DNA of 64,000 nt from Chlorobium sp. GTDB taxonomy: Bacteria > Bacteroidota > Chlorobiia > Chlorobiales > Chlorobiaceae. Numbering within the stretch: position 1 is the stretch's first letter; each line of letters begins with the position of its first letter. Shown here one piece after another: positions 27,512-36,541 of this stretch. The stretch spans positions 1-64,000 of the forward strand of contig SZXW01000002.1 of the NCBI GenBank assembly GCA_005862285.1. Direction: 5' to 3'. Below the pieces are notes generated by a model that saw only the letters and a list, made by a program, of their open reading frames with translations, did no database searches and was not told the DNA's origin. Both the position numbers and the translations under genes were made by a program.

Positions 27512-29194
27512 GTGAAGAAAATGAACTTCGAAAAGTACAAGGCATACCCGATGGTTCCCATTTCAGGCAGAACCTGGCCGGACAAGACAATAATCAGCGC
27601 ACCGATATGGTGCAGCGTTGACCTGCGCGACGGGAACCAGGCGCTTCCTGTGCCGATGAGCGTCGAAGAAAAGGTTGCCATGTTCCATTTGCTTGTTTCG
27701 GTCGGGTTCAAGGAAATTGAAGTCGGTTTCCCTTCCGCATCCGCGATTGAATTTGCGTTTGTGCGGAGACTGATCGAAAAGCAGCTTATTCCTGACGATG
27801 TTACGATTCAGGTGCTCACACAATCGAGGGAACATCTGATCCGGAAAACATTTGATGCCATCAGGGGAGCAAAAAACGCTATCGTTCATTTGTATAACTC
27901 TACCTCAACCCTGCAGCGCGATGTTGTTTTCCGAAAGAACAGGGAGGAGATCAAGGCTATTGCTGTCGAAGGTACTGCGCTTGTCAGGCGTCTGAAGGAT
28001 AAAAGCGGCAATCCGGGCATCCGTTTCGAATACAGCCCGGAAAGCTTTACCGGAACGGAACTGGACTATGCGCTTGATGTCTGTCATGCCGTCATGGATA
28101 CATGGGGGGCGACGGCGGAAGAGAAAGTCATTCTCAACCTTCCCTCGACCGTCGAAATGTCCCGGCCGAACATCTATGCGGACCGTATCGAATGGTTCTG
28201 CAGGAATATCAGACAGAGGGATGCCGTGCTGATCAGCGTTCATACCCATAACGACCGAGGAACAGCCGTCGCTGCTGCCGAATTAGCAGTCATGGCCGGC
28301 GCCGACCGTGTCGAAGGTGCACTGTTTGGAAACGGTGAACGGTGCGGGAATATGGATATCGTCATTATGGCTTTGAACCTTTTCAGCCAGGGGATCGATC
28401 CGAAACTGGATTTTTCCGAACTGCCGAGGGTACGGGAAGTTTATCGGAAATGTACCCGCATGGACATTCATCCAAGACATCCCTATGCGGGAGAACTGGT
28501 CTATACGGCATTTTCCGGTTCACACCAGGATGCGATCAGCAAAGGTATGAAAGCTAATGTTCAGTCATCCGGCGAATTGTGGGCCGTTCCGTACCTGCCG
28601 ATCGATCCGCGTGATGTCGGGTGCACCTATGAAGCGATCGTTCGTATCAACAGCCAGTCCGGAAAAGGAGGTATGGCTTACGTTCTGGAGACGGATTACG
28701 GTATCCAGATTCCGAAATGGATGCAGCCCGATTTTGCCGAGGCGGTTCAGGCCGTGGCAGACAGGACGGGTGTCGAGCTGTCGCCGGAACAGATCCATGA
28801 CCTGTTCTATTCCGAGTATGTGGCCTTGAAGGAGCCTATTCTCCTGAAGAAATGTCATATTGCCTGGGATGATATGGACCCCGATCGCAATGATGATGAA
28901 GCCACTTCGCTCAGCTGCATTGTGCAAATGGATGAAAAGGAATTCAGCTTCGATGCAAAAGGCAACGGCCCTCTCGATGCCTTTGCCAAAGGGTTCGTGA
29001 AAGCCAGCGGTCTTGAATTCAGTGTCGAGGAATATGCAGAGCACGCAATCGGTCACAGCGCGGGCGCAACGGCTATCGCCTATATCAAGATATCAACTTC
29101 CGACGGGCGCATTTCATTCGGCTCAGGGGTTGATTCGAACATCAGCCTCGCTTCGATAAAAGCCACCGTTAGCGCTCTGAACCGCCTTCCATGA
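27512..29194 (+). CDS. leuA: 2-isopropylmalate synthase, LeuA type 2
   Basis: 560-residue enzyme condensing acetyl-CoA with 2-ketoisovalerate, the committing step of leucine synthesis. The N-terminal catalytic TIM barrel has WCSVDLRDGNQAL, VGFKEIEVGFPSAS and the metal-site ISVHTHNDRGTAVAAAELAV followed by GNGERCGN. The C-terminal LeuA regulatory domain (residues ~435-560, GHSAGATAIAYIKI) binds leucine in relatives. Length and PISGRTWPDK fit the long type 2 form. The GTG at 27512 follows AAGGAGAGG; ATG at 27521 is an alternative. The leader peptide and attenuator upstream indicate control by leucyl-tRNA supply. Confidence 0.94.
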   Translation: MKKMNFEKYKAYPMVPISGRTWPDKTIISAPIWCSVDLRDGNQALPVPMSVEEKVAMFHLLVSVGFKEIEVGFPSASAIEFAFVRRLIEKQLIPDDVTIQVLTQSREHLIRKTFDAIRGAKNAIVHLYNSTSTLQRDVVFRKNREEIKAIAVEGTALVRRLKDKSGNPGIRFEYSPESFTGTELDYALDVCHAVMDTWGATAEEKVILNLPSTVEMSRPNIYADRIEWFCRNIRQRDAVLISVHTHNDRGTAVAAAELAVMAGADRVEGALFGNGERCGNMDIVIMALNLFSQGIDPKLDFSELPRVREVYRKCTRMDIHPRHPYAGELVYTAFSGSHQDAISKGMKANVQSSGELWAVPYLPIDPRDVGCTYEAIVRINSQSGKGGMAYVLETDYGIQIPKWMQPDFAEAVQAVADRTGVELSPEQIHDLFYSEYVALKEPILLKKCHIAWDDMDPDRNDDEATSLSCIVQMDEKEFSFDAKGNGPLDAFAKGFVKASGLEFSVEEYAEHAIGHSAGATAIAYIKISTSDGRISFGSGVDSNISLASIKATVSALNRLP

Positions 29195-29203
29195 AACGTT
29201 GCC

Positions 29204-29232
29204 GGGACGGCAGCCGAAAGGAGTGTCGTCCC
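29204..29232 (+). terminator. GAAA-loop hairpin just past leuA
   Basis: GGGACGGCA (29204-29212) pairs with TGTCGTCCC (29224-29232), closed by CC-GAAA-GG. It starts 9 nt after the leuA stop. There is no U tract after it, so it may shield the mRNA end or be a rho-type site rather than a true intrinsic terminator. Confidence 0.4.
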
Positions 29233-29565
29233 CCTCCAACGGAAAAATTCCTTGCATATGTTACTTGCATAAGATTAGAAGTGCCCGTCAGGTTACCATA
29301 CAGACGCAGTAGTACTCTTTTATGTTCAACGCAATGTGTAAAGATGAAAATCCTGGATTTTTTCGGGAAAGGAGTGAATTATTTTGAACGCTTTTCCGTT
29401 CTATCACCAGGAGTTGCAAAAGAGTATGCTCCGGTATTGGGCATGACCGTTCAGGGGGCCTGTCCGGCAAAAGAAATACACACAGTTCTTTGTAAAACCC
29501 TCTACAAAGTTTTTACGAAAGAACTGTGAGATAATGTAAATATGTCGTAATATCGTCAGATTAGC
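29233..29565. other. Intergenic region with a long perfect-stem hairpin
   Basis: No secure gene. CACAGTTCTTT (29481-29491) pairs with AAAGAACTGTG (29518-29528), and after one bulged base GTAAAA pairs with TTTTTAC, giving a stem of about 17 bp around a short loop. A possible 62-codon frame at 29344-29529 ends inside the hairpin; it has no recognisable family and no convincing start. The hairpin has no T run, so it is not a standard terminator. Confidence 0.5.
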
Positions 29566-29742
29566 TTATGCAGCAGCTTTGGCTTGCTTTTGTTCCTGGT
29601 ACAGCATGATCATCGCAGCTGTAACACCGGGCACCCAGCCAAGCAGTGTTAGAATGCCTGTAAGCATGATCGTTCCGGCTTCCTTGTTCATGACTGCTGC
29701 GGGAGGAAGAATAACGGCAAGAACCCATCTGCGAATATCCAT
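29566..29742 (-). CDS. YqaE/Pmp3-family small membrane protein
   Basis: 58-residue two-helix membrane protein of the YqaE/Pmp3 (UPF0057) family. The family pattern is clear: MDIRRWVLAVILPPAAVMNK with the paired prolines, then TGILTLLGWVPGVTAAMIML. Homologues sit in the cytoplasmic membrane and are linked to salt stress and membrane potential in yeast, plants and bacteria. ATG at 29742 is preceded by CGGAG at the right distance. The gene stands alone on the minus strand; the AT-rich 29743-29963 probably holds its promoter and that of the plus-strand neighbour. Confidence 0.85.
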   Translation of the reverse strand: MDIRRWVLAVILPPAAVMNKEAGTIMLTGILTLLGWVPGVTAAMIMLYQEQKQAKAAA

Positions 29743-29963
29743 AGCAAGCTCCGTTTTTAATTAATTATTTTTTAAAAATTTAATACTTAAACTGACAACA
29801 AGCAATGTTAAAAAAATGAATCGTTGATTTGCAAACCAGGATTAACCATGGTATTGCTTGTAAATTAAATCTAAAATTGTAAATTATAACCCCTTCGGAT
29901 AATCAGCAGGGTAAACTGAAAAAAGAATACCCTTGATTTATTGAAAACATAAATTGAACAAAC

Positions 29964-30269
29964 TTGTTAGATAAAGTTCATCCCTACGAGGCTTTGGATG
30001 ATTTTGAGGTTTTAGACGAACCTAATTTTAATAATTTCAATACCTCTCCAGAGCCGCCCAGCCCTTACGCCGACCTTGAAAAAAAGTATCGAAAGAACCG
30101 GTTTAACAAAAACAGAAACAAGAAAACAACCGAGCTTTACGGTGTGACCGGTGTCGGTGTGCCGGCCTCGTCAAAAAATACAGACGGCAACAAGCTGCAG
30201 AAAAGAAAGCCGAAAAAGAAAAATTTCTCCAAGGTTCCCCGCTCTGCTTCCGGCAAACGGAACGCATAA
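29964..30269 (+). CDS. Small basic protein of unknown function
   Basis: 101 residues if started at TTG (29964); no ATG is available near the start and an upstream in-frame stop blocks extension. The first 40 residues are acidic (LDDFEVLDEPNFNNF), the rest strongly basic and Asn/Lys-rich (KKYRKNRFNKNRNKKTTELY, KLQKRKPKKKNF). No family recognised; the composition suggests a disordered nucleic-acid- or ribosome-associated protein, but that is a guess. The frame may be real because its composition is consistent over its length. Confidence 0.45.
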   Translation: MLDKVHPYEALDDFEVLDEPNFNNFNTSPEPPSPYADLEKKYRKNRFNKNRNKKTTELYGVTGVGVPASSKNTDGNKLQKRKPKKKNFSKVPRSASGKRNA

Positions 30270-30410
30270 ACGATACTGACTGCAGCTATTTTGCAAACAT
30301 CAGCCGGATGACATTCCGGATGAGAAGAGTGGGCTGTTTTCTTTGAACTCTTCACAGAAGATTCGTAGCTTTAAAAGAGTATAACCTTCATCACGATATC
30401 TTTTTTTACC

Positions 30411-30926
30411 ATGCTGCTTATCAATCGTTTCATTCGTCTTATCGAAGACCACGCGGAATCTCTTTCGCTGAAATGGGTTCAGGAAATCCGCACCAACCCC
30501 CTGACCGAAGGATATGCGAAAGCATCCCGGGAAGAGCTTCATGATCTGGTATACGGCCGTTTCAGGACGCTCGGACAGTGGGTCGGAAAAAAAGAAGGCC
30601 GTGACAAGGAAATTGCACAGGAGTTTTATGAAATCGGAGTGCAACAGGCAAATGCCGGCATAAAGGGAAGCGAAATGGTATACTCGTTCATGCTTGAAAG
30701 AGACCTGCTCTGGACCTACATTCTCGATGAAGGTATCGTGACAGAGGGTATCGACCTCAACCGGGCCATAGAGTTCTCAAACCAGCTGAACTATTTTTAT
30801 GAAAAAGCCATCTACTTCTCGCTTGTCGGTTATGAGGACAGAATGGCAACGAAACCCGAAGGCTCTGATGAAGCGGCTTTCCACAAGACATTTGAGGGTT
30901 TCAAACACTGGATCGTCGTAAAATAA
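30411..30926 (+). CDS. Stand-alone RsbRD N-terminal-domain protein
   Basis: 171-residue predicted all-helical protein resembling the RsbT co-antagonist RsbRD N-terminal domain (IEDHAESLSLKWVQEIRTNP, YAKASREELHDLVYGRFRTL, ending HKTFEGFKHWIVVK). In other bacteria this domain is a globin-like sensor fused to STAS or kinase modules. Here it stands alone with no partner domain. Cytoplasmic, no signal. Its ligand is unknown. A terminator follows the gene. Confidence 0.62.
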   Translation: MLLINRFIRLIEDHAESLSLKWVQEIRTNPLTEGYAKASREELHDLVYGRFRTLGQWVGKKEGRDKEIAQEFYEIGVQQANAGIKGSEMVYSFMLERDLLWTYILDEGIVTEGIDLNRAIEFSNQLNYFYEKAIYFSLVGYEDRMATKPEGSDEAAFHKTFEGFKHWIVVK

Positions 30927-30946
30927 CAGAGTATCAAAATTTTTTT

Positions 30947-30973
30947 AAAGGGGGCATAAAGTCCCCTTTTTTT
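30947..30973 (+). terminator. Rho-independent terminator
   Basis: AAAGGGG (30947-30953) pairs with CCCCTTT (30963-30969) and is followed by a T run. It separates the RsbRD-N gene from the phosphodiesterase gene, whose ATG starts 6 nt later. Confidence 0.85.
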
Positions 30974-30978
30974 ATTCC

Positions 30979-31800
30979 ATGACATTTGAAATACAGGCGC
31001 ACCGCGGTGCGCGGTCATTTTTTCCTGAAAACACCATTCAGGCATTCTGCAAGGCGGCAGATCTCGGCATAACAGTTATCGAGCTCGATCTTGTGGTTTC
31101 AAAAGACCTTGAAATTGTCGTTTCCCATGATCCATGGATTTCCGGCCCGCTCTGCTCGGACCCGGCTGGAAATCCGCTTGGGGAGGAAGACCGGACACGA
31201 TTTGTTATTTATGATATGCCATACAGCGAAATAATTTCGTTTGATTGCGGAAGACCTCACCCGTCATTTCCCGGACAACAGAAAATTGTTTCCGGCAAAC
31301 CTCTGCTGTCTGAAGTTTTCCGGCAGGTTGACGATTATATGGAAAAATCGGGTTTGAATGGAAAGATGATCTTCAACCTTGAAATCAAGTCACTGCCGAA
31401 GTATGACGGAAGATATCATCCGTTCCCCCCTGAGTTCGCAATGCTTGTCGTCAGGCTTGTCGAGGATGCCGGCTTTCAGGAGCGGGTCAGGATACAGTCA
31501 TTCGATTACAGGGTAGTGAAGGAAGCCTGGAGACTGAATCCCGGTTTGTGCTACGGCCTGCTGTTCAGCGACAGGTCGAACATTGCACCTTTTTTACAGG
31601 AACTGGAATTCATCCCTCATTATGTCAATCCGCATTATACACTGGTAGACCGGAAAATGGTCGAGGAACTTCATGCATCAGGGATGAAAGTGATTCCCTG
31701 GACAGTGAACCTGAAAGAGGATATGCTTGCCATGCACTGTTCCGGAACAGACGGTCTGATTACCGATTATCCCGAAACGGCCCTCTCTCTATTCGGATAA
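30979..31800 (+). CDS. Glycerophosphodiester phosphodiesterase
   Basis: 273-residue GDPD TIM-barrel enzyme that splits glycerophosphodiesters into glycerol-3-phosphate and an alcohol. The motifs are complete: QAHRGARSFFPENTIQAF (first catalytic His and Arg), VIELDLVVSKD (metal-site Glu and Asp), SHDPWI (second His), LEIKS and the C-terminal VIPWTVNL with DGLITDYPE. No signal peptide, so cytoplasmic (UgpQ-like). The ATG lies so close to the terminator that its own promoter must overlap or transcripts read through. Confidence 0.9.
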   Translation: MTFEIQAHRGARSFFPENTIQAFCKAADLGITVIELDLVVSKDLEIVVSHDPWISGPLCSDPAGNPLGEEDRTRFVIYDMPYSEIISFDCGRPHPSFPGQQKIVSGKPLLSEVFRQVDDYMEKSGLNGKMIFNLEIKSLPKYDGRYHPFPPEFAMLVVRLVEDAGFQERVRIQSFDYRVVKEAWRLNPGLCYGLLFSDRSNIAPFLQELEFIPHYVNPHYTLVDRKMVEELHASGMKVIPWTVNLKEDMLAMHCSGTDGLITDYPETALSLFG

Positions 31801-31879
31801 CCGGGCAAGCTTCATGCCTGGTGCAAACCAAAAGTACATCTGCAGTTTGAAGTGGAGTTGTCTTGTCGGTCCGTGCAGT

Positions 31880-33226
31880 TCAACTCGATAGGGCGGCTTT
31901 GTTCAAGGTATTCAGGAGGAGATCGATTTTGCCGACAACAGTTTCGGGGATTACCTGTTTTTTATCCCCGGCTGTGCTGTATATGATTCTGTCCAGAGCG
32001 TCAAGCACTTCAGGGAGTTCTTTCAGGATATTGTCGGGAAGTCCGGTTTTCTGCAGCTCTTTTTTAAGTTCATTCCGTGTCATTGCGCCGGGTGCACCGA
32101 TACCGGTTTTTTCAATCAATGCGAATATCGCTTTTTTCATCGATTCAGCGGACTGGCCCCGTTCTATTTTCTTTTGAATATCCGCCTGTTTTCTTCCTGG
32201 AAAGGATCTCCGGTTTTTGTTCCAGATTGAAAAGCTCACAAAAGAGATCATGACAAGAATGATTGCGCAGGCGGCAATCGTTAGGGGTTTTAATAAGAAG
32301 GGTGTTTCCTCTTGCTTTTTTCCGGTTCCTGATATAACGGAATTGCTTTCTGAAGTTGTGAGTGCTCCCGGTGAAACATGGATGGCGAGAGGCTTTGAAG
32401 CGATGGAGTGGAATTTTCCGGTTTCAGGATTGAAGATATCCATATATGCCGGCGGAACCTGGTAGTCTCCTGCGGACTGAGGCCATACCTGGATCGTCGA
32501 GATAACGGACCCGGAGGATATTCCTGGTTCATTTTTCAAGGCATCGGTAAACAGTGACTGGTTTCTGCGGAAGCTTTCCGGCAGGTGGAGATCCGGCATG
32601 GTAAGTGTGAGGAGGTTCCCTTTACCAGAAAGTATGATCTTCATGGTGAGCGGTTCCCTGGCTTTCAGGCTTTGCCTGTCTGCCGTCAGCTCAAGGGAAA
32701 AAGTCCCTACGGCGCCTGAAAATCCTTTGGGAGCGTTTCCCGGAAGAGGTCGTGCCGTTATGGCAACACCAGGGGCTGTAATCTGAAATCGGACATCAGG
32801 AATGTCAGTGCCGCTGTTCGATGCAGGATCGGATGGAAGCGAGCAGTTCATGCTGTATCCTGCAATGGTTATAGGGCCGCTCTGCAGTGGCACCACCTTG
32901 AACTGTTTGATGACAGCGCTTCGTAATTGTTCGCCTTTTATCGTTACAGGGGTACTTTTAATGTAACGTTCAGGTTTCGCTTCCTTTACCCAAACGCCCT
33001 TAAGGGATGGCGGAACTTCCTCCGATATTTTCGGGGCAGTATCCCTGAAACAGAGCGTATAAGTCAGCAGTACTTCCTGGCCGACGAAAGGCTGGTTGTT
33101 GCTGATAGAAGCGGTGAGGAATGGTTTCAGATCCTTTGCAGCTGCAAATCCTGCATTTTGAGCAATAAAAAACCATATGAAAGTAAGCATGCAGAAAACC
33201 AGGGATCGAAACACTCCTTTAACCAT
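31880..33226 (-). CDS. batD: BatD-family protein (aerotolerance-type)
   Basis: 448-residue exported membrane protein: signal peptide (residues ~1-29), Ig-like BatD domains (VGQEVLLTYTLCFRD, GFSGAVGTFSLELTADRQSL, QVWPQSAGDYQVPPAYMDIF), a membrane helix near 318-340 and a cytoplasmic helical tail. The family works with BatA/B/C and MoxR; the symbol comes from Bacteroides, where the operon aids aerotolerance. Here it is about 20 kb from moxR-batA-batB. It starts 6 nt after proC and may end a transcript from the exporter genes upstream. Confidence 0.8.
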   Translation of the reverse strand: MVKGVFRSLVFCMLTFIWFFIAQNAGFAAAKDLKPFLTASISNNQPFVGQEVLLTYTLCFRDTAPKISEEVPPSLKGVWVKEAKPERYIKSTPVTIKGEQLRSAVIKQFKVVPLQSGPITIAGYSMNCSLPSDPASNSGTDIPDVRFQITAPGVAITARPLPGNAPKGFSGAVGTFSLELTADRQSLKAREPLTMKIILSGKGNLLTLTMPDLHLPESFRRNQSLFTDALKNEPGISSGSVISTIQVWPQSAGDYQVPPAYMDIFNPETGKFHSIASKPLAIHVSPGALTTSESNSVISGTGKKQEETPFLLKPLTIAACAIILVMISFVSFSIWNKNRRSFPGRKQADIQKKIERGQSAESMKKAIFALIEKTGIGAPGAMTRNELKKELQKTGLPDNILKELPEVLDALDRIIYSTAGDKKQVIPETVVGKIDLLLNTLNKAALSS

Positions 33227-33232
33227 AGCAGC

Positions 33233-34033
33233 TTATTTCATGAGTTCCATTGATCTGGATGCCGCTGCTTCAACTGTTTCAATAAGTATGTGCCGGATAT
33301 GTTTGTCTTCAAGAACATTGAGGCCGGCTTCCGTTGTTCCTCCGGGAGTTGTCACTTCACGTTTCAGATCTTCCGGCGTTTTTTCTCCGGTTAGAACCAT
33401 TTTTGCTGCACCAAGCATGGTCTGTGCACTGAGGAGAAGCGCCTCTTCACTTGAAAGCCCGCATTTGATTCCGGCTTCTGAAAGCGCATCGAGTATAAGG
33501 AACATGTAAGCAGGGCCGCTGCCGGAAATGCCGGTTGCCGCATCCATCTGGAATTCTTCGAGAATTGCCACACGGCCTACTGAACTGAAGAGATCGCAGG
33601 CAACAGCCAGATCTTCTTCGGTGGCCATTGCCCCTTTGCATATTGCCGTCATGCCTTCTCCTACAAAAGCCGGTGTATTTGGCATGGCGCGTATCACTTT
33701 AATGGAGTCACCTGCACATTTCCGGATGAAATCCGTCGAAATGCCAGCTGCCACACTCAGAAGGAGATGAGTCTCTTTCAGATATGGTTTCAGAACAGTG
33801 ATGACTTCCTCTATCTGGTATGGTTTGACTGACAAAATTATGACATCGGCCCTGCGGGCGACCTCCTCAAGGGATGGGCAGGGCATTATCGCATAGAGTT
33901 CTGTAACTTCTTCGAGGGCTTTCGGGTCCTTGTCGAATCCTGATATGGTGAGATTTTCTTTATTACAGAGACCGGCGATAAGGGCCCGGGCAATTCTGCC
34001 TGTTCCAGCAAAACCTATATGAACGTGGTCCAT
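33233..34033 (-). CDS. proC: Pyrroline-5-carboxylate reductase
   Basis: 266-residue final enzyme of proline synthesis, reducing 1-pyrroline-5-carboxylate with NAD(P)H. The Rossmann motif is IGFAGTGRIARALIAGL, and the conserved helical segments include VIRAMPNTPAFVGEGMTAIC and the C-terminal GSGPAYMFLILDAL, EVTTPGGTTEAGL. Full length. It lies 35 nt downstream of the NodT-like gene and 6 nt upstream of batD. Confidence 0.95.
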   Translation of the reverse strand: MDHVHIGFAGTGRIARALIAGLCNKENLTISGFDKDPKALEEVTELYAIMPCPSLEEVARRADVIILSVKPYQIEEVITVLKPYLKETHLLLSVAAGISTDFIRKCAGDSIKVIRAMPNTPAFVGEGMTAICKGAMATEEDLAVACDLFSSVGRVAILEEFQMDAATGISGSGPAYMFLILDALSEAGIKCGLSSEEALLLSAQTMLGAAKMVLTGEKTPEDLKREVTTPGGTTEAGLNVLEDKHIRHILIETVEAAASRSMELMK

Positions 34034-34068
34034 GATTCATCCGTTTTATGATAAAAAGTCTGTATTTA

Positions 34069-35634
34069 TTATTTACGGTTTTTTGGCTGATTTTCCATCG
34101 CGAAAGGCAACTGCGCGGCTTCATCGTTTTTCCATCCGCCTCCGAGCGCCACAAAAAGCGCGGTTGTATCCTGCAACTGCTGCGCCTTTGCCTGCAGGTA
34201 GGCTATTTTTGCCTGATGATACTGGAGATCGGTCAAGAGTACCTGAAGATAATTGACTAGACCGGCTTTGTAGTTTGCTTGCACAAGGTTCATCGACAGC
34301 TGCGCTGTTTCTACCGCTTCGGTTTCTTTACGGGTTACTTCGGCATCATGCTCAAGGGCTCGCAGTATGTCGGCTACCTGGGCAAAAGCGGAAAGTACCG
34401 TCTGGCGGTAGTTCGCAAAGCTTTGTTCATATGCAGCTACAGCGGCCCGGCGTTTCGCTCTGAGGGCGCCTCCATTGAATACCGGTGCAACGATATTTGC
34501 TCCCAGTCCCCATACGTTACTGGCTCTATCGAAGAGATTGCTTGTCGTCAGACTTGTCTGCCCATAGCTTGCATTGAGGGTCAGGCTTGGAAACAGTGCC
34601 GCAGTTGCGACACCGATCCCGGCACTTGCGGCATGGAGCTGCGCTTCGGCGGCAAGGATATCGGGCCGCTGCCGGACAAGTTCCGAAGGGAGGGACAACG
34701 GCAGATCGACTGGCAGGGAAATTTCGGAAAGCCTGATTTTCGGCGGCTGCCATTCTGCAGGCATTTTTCCGATCAACGTTGCAAGCAGATGTTCCGCCTG
34801 GCTGTACTTCTGCTTCACCGGTGGCAGTGACGCTTCGAGAGCTTTGAGCTGGTTTTGCAGTGCAAGTACACTGACATATGTTGTCAGGCCTGCCTTGTAT
34901 TGTTTTTCGGCAATAGTTACCTGGTCTTTTTCAAGGTTGACAAGCTGTTCTATTTCATTGATTTCCTCCTGGTAGGCAGATATGGCGATAGACGTGTTGA
35001 CCATATTGCCCGACAGCATGATGTAGGTGGCGAGGGTCAGTGCGCGCTGCTGATCGACCTGGGCGGCCAGGCCTTCCACGGTCCGGCGTTGACCACCGAA
35101 TATATCGAGCACGTAACTGACCGATGCCGACAGTGTTGAGAGATTGAAAATATTTCCCGGCAAAGAGCTGCCACTTGATGATGGTGAACTTTTTTCACGA
35201 AGCTGGCCGAATGTCGCACTGACCTGCGGATAAAAAATTCCCGATCCCGCCCGCAGGTTTTCCCTGCTCTCTCTGAGGCTTGCCTGTGCCGCCTGCAGAC
35301 CGGGATTGTTCTGGAATCCCTCTGATACGATCGCATCAAGTTGCCGGGAGTTGAAAAGCTTCCACCAGTTCGCGGCTGGTTCGGTCCCATTCATGAAGCG
35401 TTGCGTCTCTGCGTCAGCGGCAACGGTTTCTTTTGCGTCACCGCCGTAATTGTAGCTGTTTACGCGAGGGGCGTCCGGTTTGACAAAGTCCGGGCCGGCA
35501 GCGCACCCTCCCGTGATCATGAACCCGAGAGCACATATCGAGATGATCCATGCATTCAGGAGGGAATGACGGCGCAGTGTTTGAAACACGGGTACTGATT
35601 GCTGTTTGACTGTATTATCCACCGATATACACAT
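34069..35634 (-). CDS. NodT-type outer-membrane efflux lipoprotein (TolC family)
   Basis: 521-residue outer-membrane factor with a lipobox-like GGCAAGPDFVKPDAP near residue 43, which is the NodT-type start. Two TolC repeats follow with long helices (NPGLQAAQASLRESRENLRA, RPDILAAEAQLHAASAGIG and NGGALRAKRRAAVAAYEQSF). It should form the outer-membrane exit duct for the exporter encoded upstream. The ATG at 35634 overlaps the HlyD-family gene by 20 nt, supporting translational coupling. Confidence 0.88.
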   Translation of the reverse strand: MCISVDNTVKQQSVPVFQTLRRHSLLNAWIISICALGFMITGGCAAGPDFVKPDAPRVNSYNYGGDAKETVAADAETQRFMNGTEPAANWWKLFNSRQLDAIVSEGFQNNPGLQAAQASLRESRENLRAGSGIFYPQVSATFGQLREKSSPSSSGSSLPGNIFNLSTLSASVSYVLDIFGGQRRTVEGLAAQVDQQRALTLATYIMLSGNMVNTSIAISAYQEEINEIEQLVNLEKDQVTIAEKQYKAGLTTYVSVLALQNQLKALEASLPPVKQKYSQAEHLLATLIGKMPAEWQPPKIRLSEISLPVDLPLSLPSELVRQRPDILAAEAQLHAASAGIGVATAALFPSLTLNASYGQTSLTTSNLFDRASNVWGLGANIVAPVFNGGALRAKRRAAVAAYEQSFANYRQTVLSAFAQVADILRALEHDAEVTRKETEAVETAQLSMNLVQANYKAGLVNYLQVLLTDLQYHQAKIAYLQAKAQQLQDTTALFVALGGGWKNDEAAQLPFAMENQPKNRK

Positions 35635-36541
35635 CTACAAGTTGGCCGGGATACAAGGTAATATTCTTTGGCTTCTCGAAACTGAAAACCATGGGCAGGA
35701 CACGGACATCGACCCGTTCCGTCCTCTGGCTCGACAACTGGATCTTGGGACTTACATTCGGCTGGATACGTACGAATTTCAATGGCAGATTGATGTCGCT
35801 CCCTCTGATGAACATACGCGCGCTGATCCTGGAAGGGTCGGGAAGACGCTGGATAAGGATTTCATCCACATAGCAGCGTACCGCAAGGTCGCTGCTCGAG
35901 CTTCCCATTACCAGAACCGGGACAGATCCTCTCGAATAGGTATCATATACCCCCTGGTTCGAGACATAGCTGCCGACGGCAGTGTTGATGGAAAGAATGG
36001 TTCCTTCGGAAAGAGCCTTGACCACATATTTGCCAAGCAGGGCATTGGCGGCATTGTACTGCTTCCGGGCGAGTTCCCAGCTTGCATTTGCCGCAATTGC
36101 AGCGTTTTCGGCAGTATCGAGCGCATCTCTGCTTACCGACCGCTGATCGAGTTTCCAGGAAGCTTTAAGCTTTTCATACTGTGCCTGCAGGTTCCTGTAA
36201 TTTGCCTTTGCGACACCGATCTGGGCTTTGGCGGATTCCGTCGTTGAACGCTGGACCGTATCGTCGAGCACCAGTAAAGGGGTTCCGGCACTGACATGCT
36301 GTCCTTCATTGACCGGGATTTGCGTGACGGTTCCCGATACTTCGGGGTAGATATTGACATTTGCTCCGCTTGCCTGAACCGTTTCAATAATCCCGTTGGA
36401 ATATATCCCTTTCTGATAAGGATTCGATGCAGGCTTGAACGCCGGAGGGAGTGGTTTCGGCTGGGTCCGCAGCACGAATGCGCTTCCCGCTCCCAGGAGA
36501 ACGCCAAGGATCGCAAGTCCGATAAGGATTTTATTTCTCAT
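35615..36541 (-). CDS. HlyD/DevB-like periplasmic adaptor
   Basis: 308-residue membrane fusion protein: N-terminal signal-anchor helix (ILIGLAILGVLLGAGSAFVL), a biotinyl-lipoyl half (VNIYPEVSGTVTQIPVNEGQ, HVSAGTPLLVLDD), a helical hairpin (~85-170) and the second lipoyl half with beta-barrel (VKALSEGTILSINTAVGSYV). It should link the ABC permease to the NodT-like outer-membrane protein. It overlaps the ATPase gene by 11 nt and the NodT gene by 20 nt. The layout matches DevB of cyanobacterial DevBCA exporters. Confidence 0.88.
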   Translation of the reverse strand: MRNKILIGLAILGVLLGAGSAFVLRTQPKPLPPAFKPASNPYQKGIYSNGIIETVQASGANVNIYPEVSGTVTQIPVNEGQHVSAGTPLLVLDDTVQRSTTESAKAQIGVAKANYRNLQAQYEKLKASWKLDQRSVSRDALDTAENAAIAANASWELARKQYNAANALLGKYVVKALSEGTILSINTAVGSYVSNQGVYDTYSRGSVPVLVMGSSSSDLAVRCYVDEILIQRLPDPSRISARMFIRGSDINLPLKFVRIQPNVSPKIQLSSQRTERVDVRVLPMVFSFEKPKNITLYPGQLVDVYIGG

